Assembly (NCBI GenBank): GCA_023435745.1
Contig: JAEZMD010000003.1
Location: forward strand, 1 to 64,000
DNA from: Bacillota bacterium
GTDB lineage: Bacteria > Bacillota > Clostridia > Acetivibrionales > DTU013
Direction of reading: 5' to 3'
DNA: 64,000 nucleotides
The notes beneath the pieces were generated by a model. That model did not search any database and was not told where the DNA came from. It saw nothing but the letters and a program-made list of their open reading frames with translations. A program made the translations under genes and the position numbers. Below, one piece after another: positions 1 through 7,196 of this stretch. Within the stretch, counting starts at the first letter, position 1. Every line of letters starts with the position of its first letter.

Positions 1-515
1 ATATCGACATTGCTGTAACTGATCCCGGTTTTAATACGGTGGTAAAGATAACGTTTGATTTCGTCTGGGGTAATCTGGTCGGCAGGCTTTTTGAAAAAAC
101 GCAGGAGAGCATTAGCATGGCCCAGATTTGAAAAATCCGGTTCTTTCTCAACCTTGGCAGGTCGGACGATAGTTAGTTCATGAAATGCTTCTTTATTCAA
201 GAGCATATGGTAAATAGCAATCAACATAGTGCGGCATACCGCAATTACTGCCTTGTTATGGCCCCGACGAGCACGAATAGAGTTAAATCTTGCGACAAGC
301 CTGGAGTCACGATTGCTCCTTGATAAAGCATTCACACATTGGACCAGAATCGCTTTGAGATACCCATTCTCGGATTTCGTTTTTGCAGGACGCCTCTTAC
401 CGCCAGTCTCATTGTTTTGTGGACAAACACCCGCCCACGAGCAGAGATGCCCGGCAGAAGGAAATTGCGTCATATCGGTACCGATTTCCGACAATATGGT
501 AATAGCAGCAGTTTC
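1..515 (-). pseudogene. IS110-family transposase, C-terminal remnant
   Basis: Read on the minus strand from 515 down to 1 there is one open frame matching the C-terminal part of IS110/IS116/IS902 transposases (Transposase_20 domain). Visible hallmarks are ILSEIGTDMTQFPSAGHL, SWAGVCPQNNE, a GGKRRPAKT stretch, RARRGHNKAVIAV and IYHMLLN. The frame runs off the left window edge, so its true C-terminus is outside. At its upstream end a TAG codon lies directly before the homologous stretch, and the N-terminal DEDD nuclease domain is absent from the following bases. It is therefore a decayed fragment and not an active element. The plus-strand open frame at 229-690 is its shadow. Confidence 0.85.
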
Positions 516-1007
516 CTACGTGCTCGAAGCACAATCATCTTTTCACGAAGGAAGCCGTCGCAGAGTTAGACTCGGGCTCATCCGCCCAAGGATCGGATCC
601 TACCAATCGTCTTTCGCGCTCGACAGTCCAGCTTGTATAACGAATATATACAAAAAGCGTGGAACATTGCAAGCTTTTGCTATAAAATGATATTGGTTTT
701 TTCATTATCATCTTTGCAGTGACTACTGCATGTTGAGAGTTAGATGAAATATGAGGCATTTGCCGCGACATCGTGTTGCGGATTGTCTGGGGAAAGACTT
801 TATAGACAATCATACCAAGGATAATCATTCCAGACGGAACAAATGTTCGAAACTTCTTGCATGTCAGCTTTTGATGGTATATAATGGATAAGCAAAACAT
901 ATTTAGGTTTATGTTGAGAGGGTAGTCTCGAAGGCTCCTTTCTAAGGATTCCCATACATAAGGGCGGTGACGTTATAGTTGTTACAGGGAATCTACAAAG
1001 GAAGGAG
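516..1007. other. Stretch with no recognisable gene
   Basis: About 490 bases between the IS110 remnant and the next candidate reading frame. A minus-strand frame of 121 codons (900-535) exists, but its product has no domain I recognise, no convincing ribosome binding site and an unusual composition. I regard it as chance or as decayed mobile-element DNA. No rRNA, tRNA or clear promoter was seen. Confidence 0.4.
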
Positions 1008-1187
1008 GTGGTTGAGAGGAGTAAGGAATTCTACATCAACATTGGTTATACCGTTGCTTGGTGTGTGAAATACATATTCATACCATTTGGAGTTGCAGTT
1101 TCAGCAAAGCTTTTTGCCGAAAATATACTTCAACCACAGCCGGACAGACAAAAGAAAAAACGGTCTTATAAAAACCGTTTTAAATAG
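1008..1187 (+). CDS. Candidate small hydrophobic protein (59 aa)
   Basis: A 59-codon frame starts at GTG 1008, which overlaps a very strong purine-rich site (AAAGGAAGGAGGTG). The product has a short polar N-terminus (VVERSKEFYINIG), one hydrophobic segment (about residues 14-36) and a basic tail (DRQKKKRSYKNRFK), so a single-pass membrane peptide is plausible. The start is uncertain because the best Shine-Dalgarno overlaps the GTG and no ATG lies in frame. The last codons contain an inverted repeat (AAAACGGT at 1157, ACCGTTTT at 1174) that could act as a weak terminator. I recognise no family. The frame may also be a remnant of a mobile element. Confidence 0.3.
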   Translation: MVERSKEFYINIGYTVAWCVKYIFIPFGVAVSAKLFAENILQPQPDRQKKKRSYKNRFK

Positions 1188-1267
1188 ATACTCTTAACTA
1201 AAACCTGACAACAACAAGCGTTGCCGTCCTTTTTTATATTATAACATATTTATTAGCGTTGTAAACG

Positions 1268-1711
1268 GTGAAATTGAGAATATTTACTAATAAAAGAATG
1301 GGAATGAGAAGAGACCGGCCTAGGGGGGGCGCCGTCCATGGCGTCCTCAGAGCAAGGAAGGCCTCATCCATCAGAGAACAAGGCAGTCGGCGCAAGGGCG
1401 TGCATGGTCTGAGTCCCAGAGTTAGTTCCAGAAATGATAGTCCCTGCAGTGCACCACACCGATTCGCTGGGACATACATTTTTAATAAGTACATTGATGA
1501 ATTGGTGTCATTCTATGCGGATAATCATAAAGAATACAATATAGTATCGGCAGAGATATTAAGTGATTACAATATCACTTGGAAAGGCAGAAATTTATAT
1601 CTAGAAATTGAGTTGGATGTAGTTAAAAACTATGGAAATCAAGATACGGTTATTGGTGAATTTGCTGGCAAACGTATTTGGATAGAGAAGTATTCTTGGA
1701 AAGAACGCTAA
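1268..1711 (+). pseudogene. Small gene interrupted by a GC-rich insert
   Basis: The frame stays open for 147 codons, but its middle is foreign in character. Residues 1-14 (MKLRIFTNKRMGMR) and about 73-147 (FNKYIDELVSFYADNHK onward, ending KYSWKER) are encoded by AT-rich DNA like the neighbours. Residues about 15-72 come from a GC-rich block of about 180 bases that reads as low-information Arg/Ser/Gly protein. The C-terminal part resembles a small soluble alpha/beta protein, but I do not recognise the family. The short resemblance between the sequences flanking the block (TTTACTAATAA before, TTTTTAATAAG after) suggests an insertion with target-site duplication. I call it disrupted, although an in-frame fusion product is formally possible. 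Confidence 0.45.
1310..1487. repeat. GC-rich repeat block, copy A, inside the broken gene
   Basis: A GC-rich block embedded in AT-rich DNA. It starts with a CCGGCCT element and contains an AAGGCAGTCGGCGCAAGGGC stretch near 1380-1400. That stretch recurs in diverged form about 1.6 kb downstream, near 2995-3015. No transposase or clear terminal inverted repeat is visible. It is most likely a miniature or decayed dispersed element. Confidence 0.4.
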
Positions 1712-1773
1712 ATCAAATTTGTTGCTGTGAGAATTGTGATAATATGGTATATTTATATTATAAGAAAAAAAGG

Positions 1774-1850
1774 TATTCCAGCCTTGACTCCACCGACATC
1801 GCCCTGCCTCCGGCCACGGGCGAAAATGGCGCTCTGCGTAATTGTATAAA
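1774..1850. repeat. GC-rich repeat block, copy B
   Basis: It begins with CCAGCCTTGACTCCACCG and continues for about 75 GC-rich bases between AT-rich small genes. The first 18 bases recur with few changes at about 2945 (CCGGCCTTGATTCCGCAG) and 3324 (CCAGCCTTGACTCCGCCG). It contains a GCCC...GGGC inverted repeat. A 61-codon frame over it (1678-1863) uses the repeat itself as coding sequence and is not believable as a gene. Confidence 0.4.
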
Positions 1851-1890
1851 AACGGAACGATAGTAATTATTATAAAAAAGGCGGTTATAT

Positions 1891-2046
1891 ATGGATATTG
1901 GTATCATTGGCGGAGCAGATGGGCCTACAACTATTTTTGTATCATCAGATGTCATACTGTATGAAATTGTTGCCATGACTATTGCATGTATTGTAATAGC
2001 TGGAGTAATTATCTGGATAGTTAGAAAAAGAAAAACAGGAATTTGA
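1891..2046 (+). CDS. 51-aa membrane peptide with oxaloacetate-decarboxylase-beta motif
   Basis: An ATG-initiated frame of 51 codons. A weak Shine-Dalgarno (AAAAAAGGCGG) lies about 6 bases upstream. The N-terminus reads MDIGIIGGADGPTTIFVSS. The motif IGIIGGADGPT is the well-known signature of the beta subunit of sodium-pumping decarboxylases (OadB/GcdB), where it lies in a conserved membrane region. Here it is followed by only one hydrophobic helix (about residues 22-44) and a basic end (RKRKTGI), so the full 9-13-helix pump is absent. Short Firmicute proteins with this motif exist and tend to be annotated as decarboxylase beta subunit. Pump function is not credible on its own. It could be a relic, a regulator or a membrane peptide. 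It lies immediately upstream of the gene starting at 2085. Confidence 0.6.
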   Translation: MDIGIIGGADGPTTIFVSSDVILYEIVAMTIACIVIAGVIIWIVRKRKTGI

Positions 2047-2084
2047 TGTGCGGATTATTTATATTTTGGCGAGGAGGGAATCTT

Positions 2085-2429
2085 GTGCAGAAAGCATTTT
2101 CTGAAATCAAACTTTTTCAAGTAAAGCCTGAGAAACTAGAACAGTTTGAAGCCGCTGCAGACACAATATCGAAGGAACAAATGAAACAACAAGGATGTAT
2201 AGCAATCAAGTATATGAAACGTTTCTACACTATTGATGGAACCGAACTCGGTGAAGCACCAAGAGAATTAACTAAGATTGTAAAATGCGTTAAGTATTAT
2301 TCTTTTTGGGAGTTTAATAACAAAGAGAATTATGGCAAAGCAACAAAATGGTTCTTCGAAACTTATTTTAAAGATATTCAAAAACTGTTGATTGCCCCAT
2401 TTGATATTAATTGCGGCAATTCACTATAA
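2085..2429 (+). CDS. Small protein, possible dimeric alpha/beta-barrel (ABM-like)
   Basis: 114 residues from GTG 2085, chosen because GAGGAGGG lies 6-7 bases upstream. Upstream in-frame starts overlap the preceding stop and lack such a site. The protein is soluble, with FSEIKLFQVKPEKLEQFEAAA at the N-terminus, then VKYYSFWEFNNKENYGKATKWFF. That pattern of a beta strand, a helix and an 'aromatic-x-E/F' strand is reminiscent of antibiotic-biosynthesis-monooxygenase or NIPSNAP-like dimeric alpha/beta barrels. The assignment is by fold impression only; no catalytic residues can be named. It forms a small group with the upstream peptide and the zinc-ribbon gene that follows. Confidence 0.55.
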   Translation: MQKAFSEIKLFQVKPEKLEQFEAAADTISKEQMKQQGCIAIKYMKRFYTIDGTELGEAPRELTKIVKCVKYYSFWEFNNKENYGKATKWFFETYFKDIQKLLIAPFDINCGNSL

Positions 2430-2467
2430 AAAAAGGTAAAAAAGGAATTATTGATGGAGGTAGGAAA

Positions 2468-2932
2468 ATGAAGTGCTCAGAATGTTATAGTGAAAATCTA
2501 AGAATTACACCATTATTAGAACCTGAGAATTGTTTACAAAACCATATGCAATATGTTTGTTCAAAATGTGGCCGATGTATTTGCATTGATCATGATGAAA
2601 AAAGAGATGTATATAGGTGGAGCTTTCCCTTTAAAACCTTAGAAATTGCTAAGTTGTACTTAAAAACTGCGGAGATTACATGTGAAGATATTTGTGGAAT
2701 ATACGAAATTATTAGTAAAGGGAGAAAGTCTTACAAAATATTCCACACCAAAAAGGAATTGAATGAGTATTTAAAGAAAAACCCCGAAAAATCGTGTATG
2801 AGTATGGAGCCAGTATATATATCTGAAGCATATAGCCCCGTGAATGAGAAACAAATACGTAGATTAAATAATAATGAAGTGTATAAGTATTTAGAGGAAC
2901 AAAATAATTATTGTGATATGAAAAAGAAATAA
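2468..2932 (+). CDS. Zinc-ribbon hypothetical protein
   Basis: 154 residues from ATG 2468, selected because GATGGAGGTAGG precedes it at good spacing; the longer frame from 2411 overlaps the previous gene. The N-terminus carries CSEC (residues 3-6) and CSKCGRCIC (about residues 31-39), two cysteine pairs forming a probable zinc ribbon. The rest is hydrophilic and Lys/Glu/Tyr-rich without membrane segments. It lies 38 bases after the ABM-like gene and is probably cotranscribed. I do not recognise the family. Nucleic-acid or protein binding would be typical of such ribbons but is not shown. The stop is followed directly by GC-rich repeat copy C. Confidence 0.6.
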   Translation: MKCSECYSENLRITPLLEPENCLQNHMQYVCSKCGRCICIDHDEKRDVYRWSFPFKTLEIAKLYLKTAEITCEDICGIYEIISKGRKSYKIFHTKKELNEYLKKNPEKSCMSMEPVYISEAYSPVNEKQIRRLNNNEVYKYLEEQNNYCDMKKK

Positions 2933-2935
2933 AAA

Positions 2936-3030
2936 GGGGCTCCGGCCTTGATTCCGCAGAGCGGTCGGAGGAGGCGCGATACTTTACCTAACAAAGCAGT
3001 CGGTGCAGGGGCACAACAGCGAAAGCAAAG
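2936..3030. repeat. GC-rich repeat block, copy C
   Basis: It begins 4 bases after the preceding stop codon. It opens with an imperfect hairpin (CTCCGGCC near 2940, GGTCGGAG near 2971) and then has AAAGCAGTCGGTGCAGGGGC, a diverged copy of the element at about 1383-1402. The start shares CCGGCCTTGATTCCGC with copies B and D. The following 3031-3318 is AT-rich and contains no gene I can support. Confidence 0.4.
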
Positions 3031-3317
3031 GGGCTCATCTACGATTCGTCCATCCAATAGAAACCGCAAATATCCATACTACAAGATATATGTTGACAAT
3101 TTCACTATTTACTAGCCAGAGGCTTTACTGCCCATTGATTGCAGGAGTGCTATCACTTTCATATGTATTTTATACATGAAGGATTTTCAAAATATATGAA
3201 GAATATACTTATAATACATATAAGGTGTCCGGTTTTGTGATTTTCCAGCGCTTGTCATAATAATGCAGATTTTATTTTGGTATACGGTTATTACGAGTTT
3301 TTATAAGAAAGACGTAT

Positions 3318-3362
3318 AGAAATCCCAGCCTTGACTCCGCCGTGTGACTGAGGCTGGGGCAG
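3318..3362. repeat. GC-rich hairpin repeat, copy D
   Basis: CCCAGCCT at about 3323 pairs with AGGCTGGG at about 3351, forming an 8-bp stem around the shared TGACTCCGCCG core. It is not followed by a T-run, so a dispersed repeat is likelier than a terminator. It lies about 50 bases upstream of the acetyltransferase gene. Confidence 0.4.
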
Positions 3363-3414
3363 ATATGACAACAGGTAACGAGTATTAGAAGAGGGAAAAA
3401 AGAAGGTGATGTTC

Positions 3415-3867
3415 ATGGAAAGCAAAGTGGTTGTAAGAGAAATCAGATATAATGAATTGAGGGATTTGTTGGATTTATACAAGCATTTTGACAATGGAGA
3501 TCCGGAGTTGCCTGACAGTCCCGAACTAAAAAAGTTATGGGATGAAATTTACGGGAATCCCAATTGGATATATATCGTATGTGAAGTCGATGGGAAGCTT
3601 GTTTCAACATGTACAATGACTTTGATCAAGAATTTGACACGAAATGCAAGACCATATGCTTTGATCGAAAATGTAGTTACACATAGTGAATTCAGAAATA
3701 AAGGCTATGGGAAAATGGTTCTGAAAAAAGCTCAGGAAATTGCCCGGGAAAACAATTGCTATAAGGTTATGCTGATGACCGGTTCAAAAAAAGAGGAAAC
3801 CCTTCAGTTTTATGAAAGTGCCGGCTTCCAGAAGGGTATAAAGACGGGCTTTATCATTAAAATGTAA
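3415..3867 (+). CDS. GNAT-family N-acetyltransferase
   Basis: 150 residues. ATG 3415 was chosen over the upstream GTG/ATG at 3406/3409 because the site AAAGAAGG is correctly spaced for it. The GNAT fold is visible: IRYNELRDLLDLYKHF at the N-terminus, the middle strand segment GKLVSTCTMTLIKNL, then the acetyl-CoA binding motif A with VVTHSEFRNKGYGKMVLKKA (RxxGxG variant NKGYGK, about residues 94-100). FYESAGF near the C-terminus is the usual motif B tyrosine region. It transfers an acetyl group from acetyl-CoA to an amine. The substrate cannot be deduced; homologues act on small molecules, peptides or antibiotics. It is separated by only 26 bases from the exported-protein gene downstream. Confidence 0.85.
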   Translation: MESKVVVREIRYNELRDLLDLYKHFDNGDPELPDSPELKKLWDEIYGNPNWIYIVCEVDGKLVSTCTMTLIKNLTRNARPYALIENVVTHSEFRNKGYGKMVLKKAQEIARENNCYKVMLMTGSKKEETLQFYESAGFQKGIKTGFIIKM

Positions 3868-3893
3868 AATTGTAAAGGGTGTGGGGGAGAGTT

Positions 3894-4703
3894 ATGAAGA
3901 TGTTTAAAAAGCGTTTTTATCTGGCAGCCATTATTTTTTTGGCAGTGGTGGCACTCATTGTTACTGTGGGAATAAGTACCATTTGGAAATATTCCGTCAG
4001 TGCGGATTCTTATTATGTCAACAAGATAGCATTTGTTGACCGGAGTATCAACATTTACGGCGGGACAACGGATACATCCGGAAAATTTACCGGATTATAT
4101 TTTAATAGAGTAATAGGAGATTGCTTATTCATTAAGCCTTTTTTCACTGCTTCAACCGATCCCGAAGATAGCCGTGACTTTTTTATAGGTGCTAAGGCGG
4201 ATTACACTGTTAACAGAGTAGTTCTTCTTGGAAATAAAAGCTCGGATGCAAAACTGATCTGGCAGAGGGGAAGCATGGACGGAAATCCGCAAGAGCCTCC
4301 TGATTTGAGGGTAACAGTCAATTCCTCTGAAATCATGGAGGCAATGGGGAAAAACACCTGGAACAACGCAAAATATGATCGCGAAGATACGTTTAAGGTT
4401 TTCGCATCAGAAAATGAAGAACTCTTGTATGTGCCTATGGGTGAGAGAATAGTGATGGAGTTTCCTGGTAAGGCGCCTGATGCTGTGAAGCTGCAGGATT
4501 ATGTTATGGACAGGGATGGGAATGTCAGGCTCGCGGACGGAGAAGTTAATGCAGTGGATATACAGCTATTAGGGAATAAAGTTGAATTTGACCTGACGAA
4601 GAATTATGAACCGGGTGCAAGCATCAGAGGGTTCAGACTAACCTGCTCCTGGGGGAAAGACGAATGTGAATATGCATTTATGTTGAGGACGGGTGCTTCA
4701 TAG
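3894..4703 (+). CDS. Exported or membrane-anchored hypothetical protein
   Basis: 269 residues from ATG 3894, preceded by GGGGGAG at good spacing. A Lys/Arg-rich start (MKMFKKRF) is followed by a strong hydrophobic segment (about residues 8-30) that acts as signal sequence or N-terminal anchor. There is no lipobox cysteine. The remainder is an extracytoplasmic, beta-rich domain with motifs such as NKIAFVDRSINIYGGT, FTGLYFNRVIGDCLFI and FRLTCSWGKDECEYAFML. No known domain is recognised and no catalytic pattern is visible. It may be transcribed with the acetyltransferase. The stop codon lies inside a run of degenerate TTCAT-type repeats. Confidence 0.65.
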   Translation: MKMFKKRFYLAAIIFLAVVALIVTVGISTIWKYSVSADSYYVNKIAFVDRSINIYGGTTDTSGKFTGLYFNRVIGDCLFIKPFFTASTDPEDSRDFFIGAKADYTVNRVVLLGNKSSDAKLIWQRGSMDGNPQEPPDLRVTVNSSEIMEAMGKNTWNNAKYDREDTFKVFASENEELLYVPMGERIVMEFPGKAPDAVKLQDYVMDRDGNVRLADGEVNAVDIQLLGNKVEFDLTKNYEPGASIRGFRLTCSWGKDECEYAFMLRTGAS

Positions 4704-4755
4704 CGGTTCATAGCCAGGGCTTCATAACCCTTCATTAGTCCTTCATTACTTGATG
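4696..4755. repeat. Degenerate short tandem repeats across the 3' end of the exported-protein gene
   Basis: A six-base CTTCAT/GTTCAT motif recurs five times in about 55 bases with variable spacers (GCTTCATAG, GGTTCATAG, GCTTCATAAC, CTTCATTAG, CTTCATTAC). The gene's stop codon is in the first unit. It looks like local slippage or duplication. Confidence 0.5.
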
Positions 4756-4775
4756 AACAAAACGAGATAAACCTA

Positions 4776-4804
4776 TTGACACTGATGTTCCGGTAAGTTA
4801 TAAT
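4776..4804 (+). promoter_or_regulatory. Consensus sigma-A promoter of the T-box transporter operon
   Basis: A perfect TTGACA (4776-4781), a 17-base spacer and a perfect TATAAT (4799-4804). Transcription would start near 4811, directly upstream of the T-box leader. A full-consensus promoter fits an operon whose control is exerted afterwards by transcription attenuation. Confidence 0.9.
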
Positions 4805-4887
4805 TCTAAACAATTCCTCAACAAATCAGAATAATTGATGATTGAGGTTGAAAATTGAAGGGTAAAAATGAATAGCATGATATCATA

Positions 4888-5162
4888 AGGCAATGACCAG
4901 GAACCAGTAACGGTGACATCATCCTCAAGAGAGCTTTCGGTTGGTGCGAGAAAGCAGGATACAAGTCGTGAATTCATCCTGAGAGCCACACACTCAAAGA
5001 CAAGCGCTGACAAGCGGTTTGTCCTGTAGGATGTGTCGGAATCCATCCGTTATAGTGGAAGAGCGATGATAGTTGCTCGTTGAGGTTGTGCAAGCAATGA
5101 AAACAAGGTGGTACCGCGAATGGTTACTTCGCCCCTGTTATAAGGACAGGAGGCGTTTTTTT
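4888..5162 (+). promoter_or_regulatory. T-box leader, probable Phe (TTC) specifier
   Basis: This is a tRNA-sensing leader RNA. The universal T-box AACAAGGTGGTACCGCG lies at 5102-5118 and is followed by a GC-rich hairpin (5130-5155) and seven T residues, the intrinsic terminator. Stem I is visible: AGTAA near 4906-4910 on the 5' side, AGAG and GGTTGGTGCGAG in the distal part, and on the 3' side GTCGTGAATTCATCCTGAGAG (4965-4985). CAGGA near 4898 pairs with TCCTG near 4977, and GTGAC near 4913 pairs with GTCGT near 4965. These bracket the specifier loop GAATTCA, where the usual GAA-NNN-A pattern makes the codon TTC, phenylalanine. A serine TCA reading by a one-base shift is less likely, and no tryptophan TGG sits in this loop. 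Uncharged cognate tRNA would allow read-through into the importer. Confidence 0.88.
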
Positions 5163-5225
5163 ATACTAAAAATTGATCTGAAAAAGATTTTAAATAGATT
5201 AATTAGAGGATATGGAGGGATAAAC

Positions 5226-6203
5226 ATGAAAAAATTATCAAAAGTAGCAGTTCTGATTTTGGCAGTCGTGATGGCTGTCGTGGCAGTGGGTTGTACAGGG
5301 GGTATCTCAGGAAATCCGAAAATAGGGATTATTCAGTATGCGGACCACGTTGCGCTGAACTCGTCTCGGGACGGATTTATTAATGCATTAAAGGACAATG
5401 GCTATGAGGATGGCAAAAACATTACGATCGACCTGCAGAATGCCCAGGGGGATCAATCTAATCTGTCCACCATCAGCGACCGTTTTGTCGGCGACAAGGT
5501 AGATCTGGTATTGGCGATCGCGACCCCCGCAGCGCAGTCTATTGCAGGGAAAACAACCGAAATCCCAATTCTGGGAACGGCTATTACGGATTACGTATCA
5601 GCGAAGCTTGTGAATTCTGATGAGGCTCCGGGTGGCAATGTCACAGGAACAACTGACATGAACCCCATCAAGGAACAGATAGATCTTCTTGTCAAGCTTG
5701 TGCCGGAAGCCAAAACAGTGGGCGTGTTGTACACTTCTAATGAGGACAATTCCATATTGCAGGCAAAGCTTGCAAAGGAAGCTATTGAGAAGCTGGGCAT
5801 GAAATATATAGAGGTGACGGTATCAAATTCCAATGAAGTACAGCAGGCGACACAGTCAATAGTAGACCAGTGTGATGTGATCTACATTCCTACAGACAAT
5901 ATATTTGCAACTGCAATGCCTGTGGTTCACGGCGTTACCTCTGTGTCAAAAACACCTGTCATCTGCGGTGAATCGGGAATGGTTGATACCGGCGGTCTGG
6001 CTACACTGGGCATCAACTACTATGACCTGGGATATCAGACGGGACTGATGGCGGTCAAGGTCCTTAAAGGAGAAGCAAAGCCTGACGCTATGCCTATTGA
6101 ATCGGCAACCGGCTTCGATTTTATCATCAACGGCACTGTAGCTGAAGAAATCGGCATTGAAATCCCGGAGGATCTGCAGCAGTATGTGACCAAGGCGGAA
6201 TAA
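5226..6203 (+). CDS. ABC importer substrate-binding lipoprotein (TrpX-type)
   Basis: 325 residues from ATG 5226 after TATGGAGGGA; an upstream in-frame start at 5073 lies inside the T-box and is rejected. A signal sequence with lipobox AVGC (Cys23) makes it a lipoprotein on the outer face of the membrane. The body is a periplasmic-binding-protein type 1 fold of the 'ABC transporter substrate binding protein' family that includes TrpX: KIGIIQYADHVALNSSRDGF, AQGDQSNLSTI, IPTDNIFATAMP, PVICGESGMVDTGGLATLGINYYDLGYQTG. Known members bind aromatic amino acids. The TTC T-box upstream points to phenylalanine or a broader aromatic range. It is the first gene of a three-gene operon with permease and ATPase. 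Its 3' end carries a 17-base tandem duplication. Confidence 0.9.
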   Translation: MKKLSKVAVLILAVVMAVVAVGCTGGISGNPKIGIIQYADHVALNSSRDGFINALKDNGYEDGKNITIDLQNAQGDQSNLSTISDRFVGDKVDLVLAIATPAAQSIAGKTTEIPILGTAITDYVSAKLVNSDEAPGGNVTGTTDMNPIKEQIDLLVKLVPEAKTVGVLYTSNEDNSILQAKLAKEAIEKLGMKYIEVTVSNSNEVQQATQSIVDQCDVIYIPTDNIFATAMPVVHGVTSVSKTPVICGESGMVDTGGLATLGINYYDLGYQTGLMAVKVLKGEAKPDAMPIESATGFDFIINGTVAEEIGIEIPEDLQQYVTKAE

Positions 6204-6220
6204 TGACGAAGGCAGAATAA
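6187..6220. repeat. 17-base tandem duplication at the end of the binding-protein gene
   Basis: Units 6187-6203 and 6204-6220 differ at two positions. The first contains the last five codons and stop of the binding-protein gene; the second lies just outside. It is a likely recent slippage duplication. Confidence 0.7.
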
Positions 6221-6301
6221 TTTTGCTCTATAGACAGTAGATTCTTTTGGGCGGTATGATATACAATGAAAATAGCTAATAAATAGAAACGGGTGAATGT
6301 C

Positions 6302-7195
6302 ATGCTGCAAATAATAATAGGCGCTGTATCGCTTGGACTGTTATGGGCTGTGATGACCATCGGCGTGTATATCACGTTCCGCATTCTGGACATTGCAGAC
6401 CTGACAGTAGAGGGGAGCATCGCAATGGGTGCGTCGATTGCCGCACAGGTAATCGCTTCAGGGGCTAGCCCCTATCTGGCAACGCTGCTTTCGTTGCTTG
6501 GAGGTATGGCGGCCGGACTGGCTACGGGATTATTACACACAAAGCTCAAGATACCCGCATTGCTTTCGGGTATCCTGACGATGATTGCCCTGTATTCCAT
6601 CAATCTGAGGATCATGGGTAAGGCAAATATTTCACTGCTGAGGGTTGATACGGTATACACTGTTTTTGAGGGCTTTGGACTAAGCCGTACCGGTGCTGTA
6701 ATCGCATTGGGCTTGCTGTGTGTAATGCTGCTCGTTGGTATCCTGTACTGGTTTTTCGGTACGGAAATCGGAAGCGCAATCAGGGCGACCGGCAATAACC
6801 CCAATATGGTGCGGGCGCAGGGAATCAACACAAACACTACTAAAATCCTTGGTCTGATTATCAGTAACGGACTTGTTGCACTGAGCGGAGGTCTGATCGC
6901 ACAAAGTCAGAGTTATTCAGATGTTCAGATGGGTGTGGGCTCCATTGTGATTGGTCTGGCGTCGGTAATCATCGGTGAAGTTCTCTTTGGGAAAAAGAAT
7001 TTTCTGAGCCGTTTGATTTCGCTGGTTTTGGGCTCAGTGACTTATCGTATCATCATCGCGATGGTGCTGAAGATGGGCATGCCGGCCAACGACTTGAAAT
7101 TGTTTACGGCAATTACGGTGGCGATCGCATTAGCGCTGCCCGTGATAAGGAAGCTTCTTCGCCCTGTTAAAATAACTATTAAGGAGGGTGAATAG
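6302..7195 (+). CDS. ABC importer permease (TrpY-type)
   Basis: 297 residues from ATG 6302; GTG 6293 is also in frame, but GGGTG is better placed for the ATG. It is a very hydrophobic protein with about eight membrane segments, related to the branched-chain/ribose-type permeases (BPD_transp_2). The conserved cytoplasmic segment IRATGNNPNMVRAQGINT (about residues 160-180) is the ATPase-coupling region, followed by LGLIISNGLVALSGGLIAQ. It forms the membrane channel for the amino acid delivered by the lipoprotein. The ribosome binding site for the next gene, AAGGAGGG, lies within its last codons. Confidence 0.9.
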   Translation: MLQIIIGAVSLGLLWAVMTIGVYITFRILDIADLTVEGSIAMGASIAAQVIASGASPYLATLLSLLGGMAAGLATGLLHTKLKIPALLSGILTMIALYSINLRIMGKANISLLRVDTVYTVFEGFGLSRTGAVIALGLLCVMLLVGILYWFFGTEIGSAIRATGNNPNMVRAQGINTNTTKILGLIISNGLVALSGGLIAQSQSYSDVQMGVGSIVIGLASVIIGEVLFGKKNFLSRLISLVLGSVTYRIIIAMVLKMGMPANDLKLFTAITVAIALALPVIRKLLRPVKITIKEGE

Positions 7196-7196
7196 C

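Noticed and set aside
229..690. Plus-strand open frame of 153 codons
   Set aside because: It lies antisense to the IS110 transposase fragment and continues into non-coding sequence; its translation has no recognisable feature.
1300..3362. Integron-like array of small gene cassettes with attC sites
   Set aside because: Small genes alternate with GC-rich repeats and one ACCTAAC element exists, but the matching GTTRRRY core is not found at cassette ends, repeats are unlike in length, and no integrase is present.
4960..4985. Tryptophan (TGG) specifier in the T-box
   Set aside because: No TGG lies at the position fixed by the AGTA/GAA internal loop and the surrounding stems; the TGG within GGTTGGTG belongs to the distal loop region.
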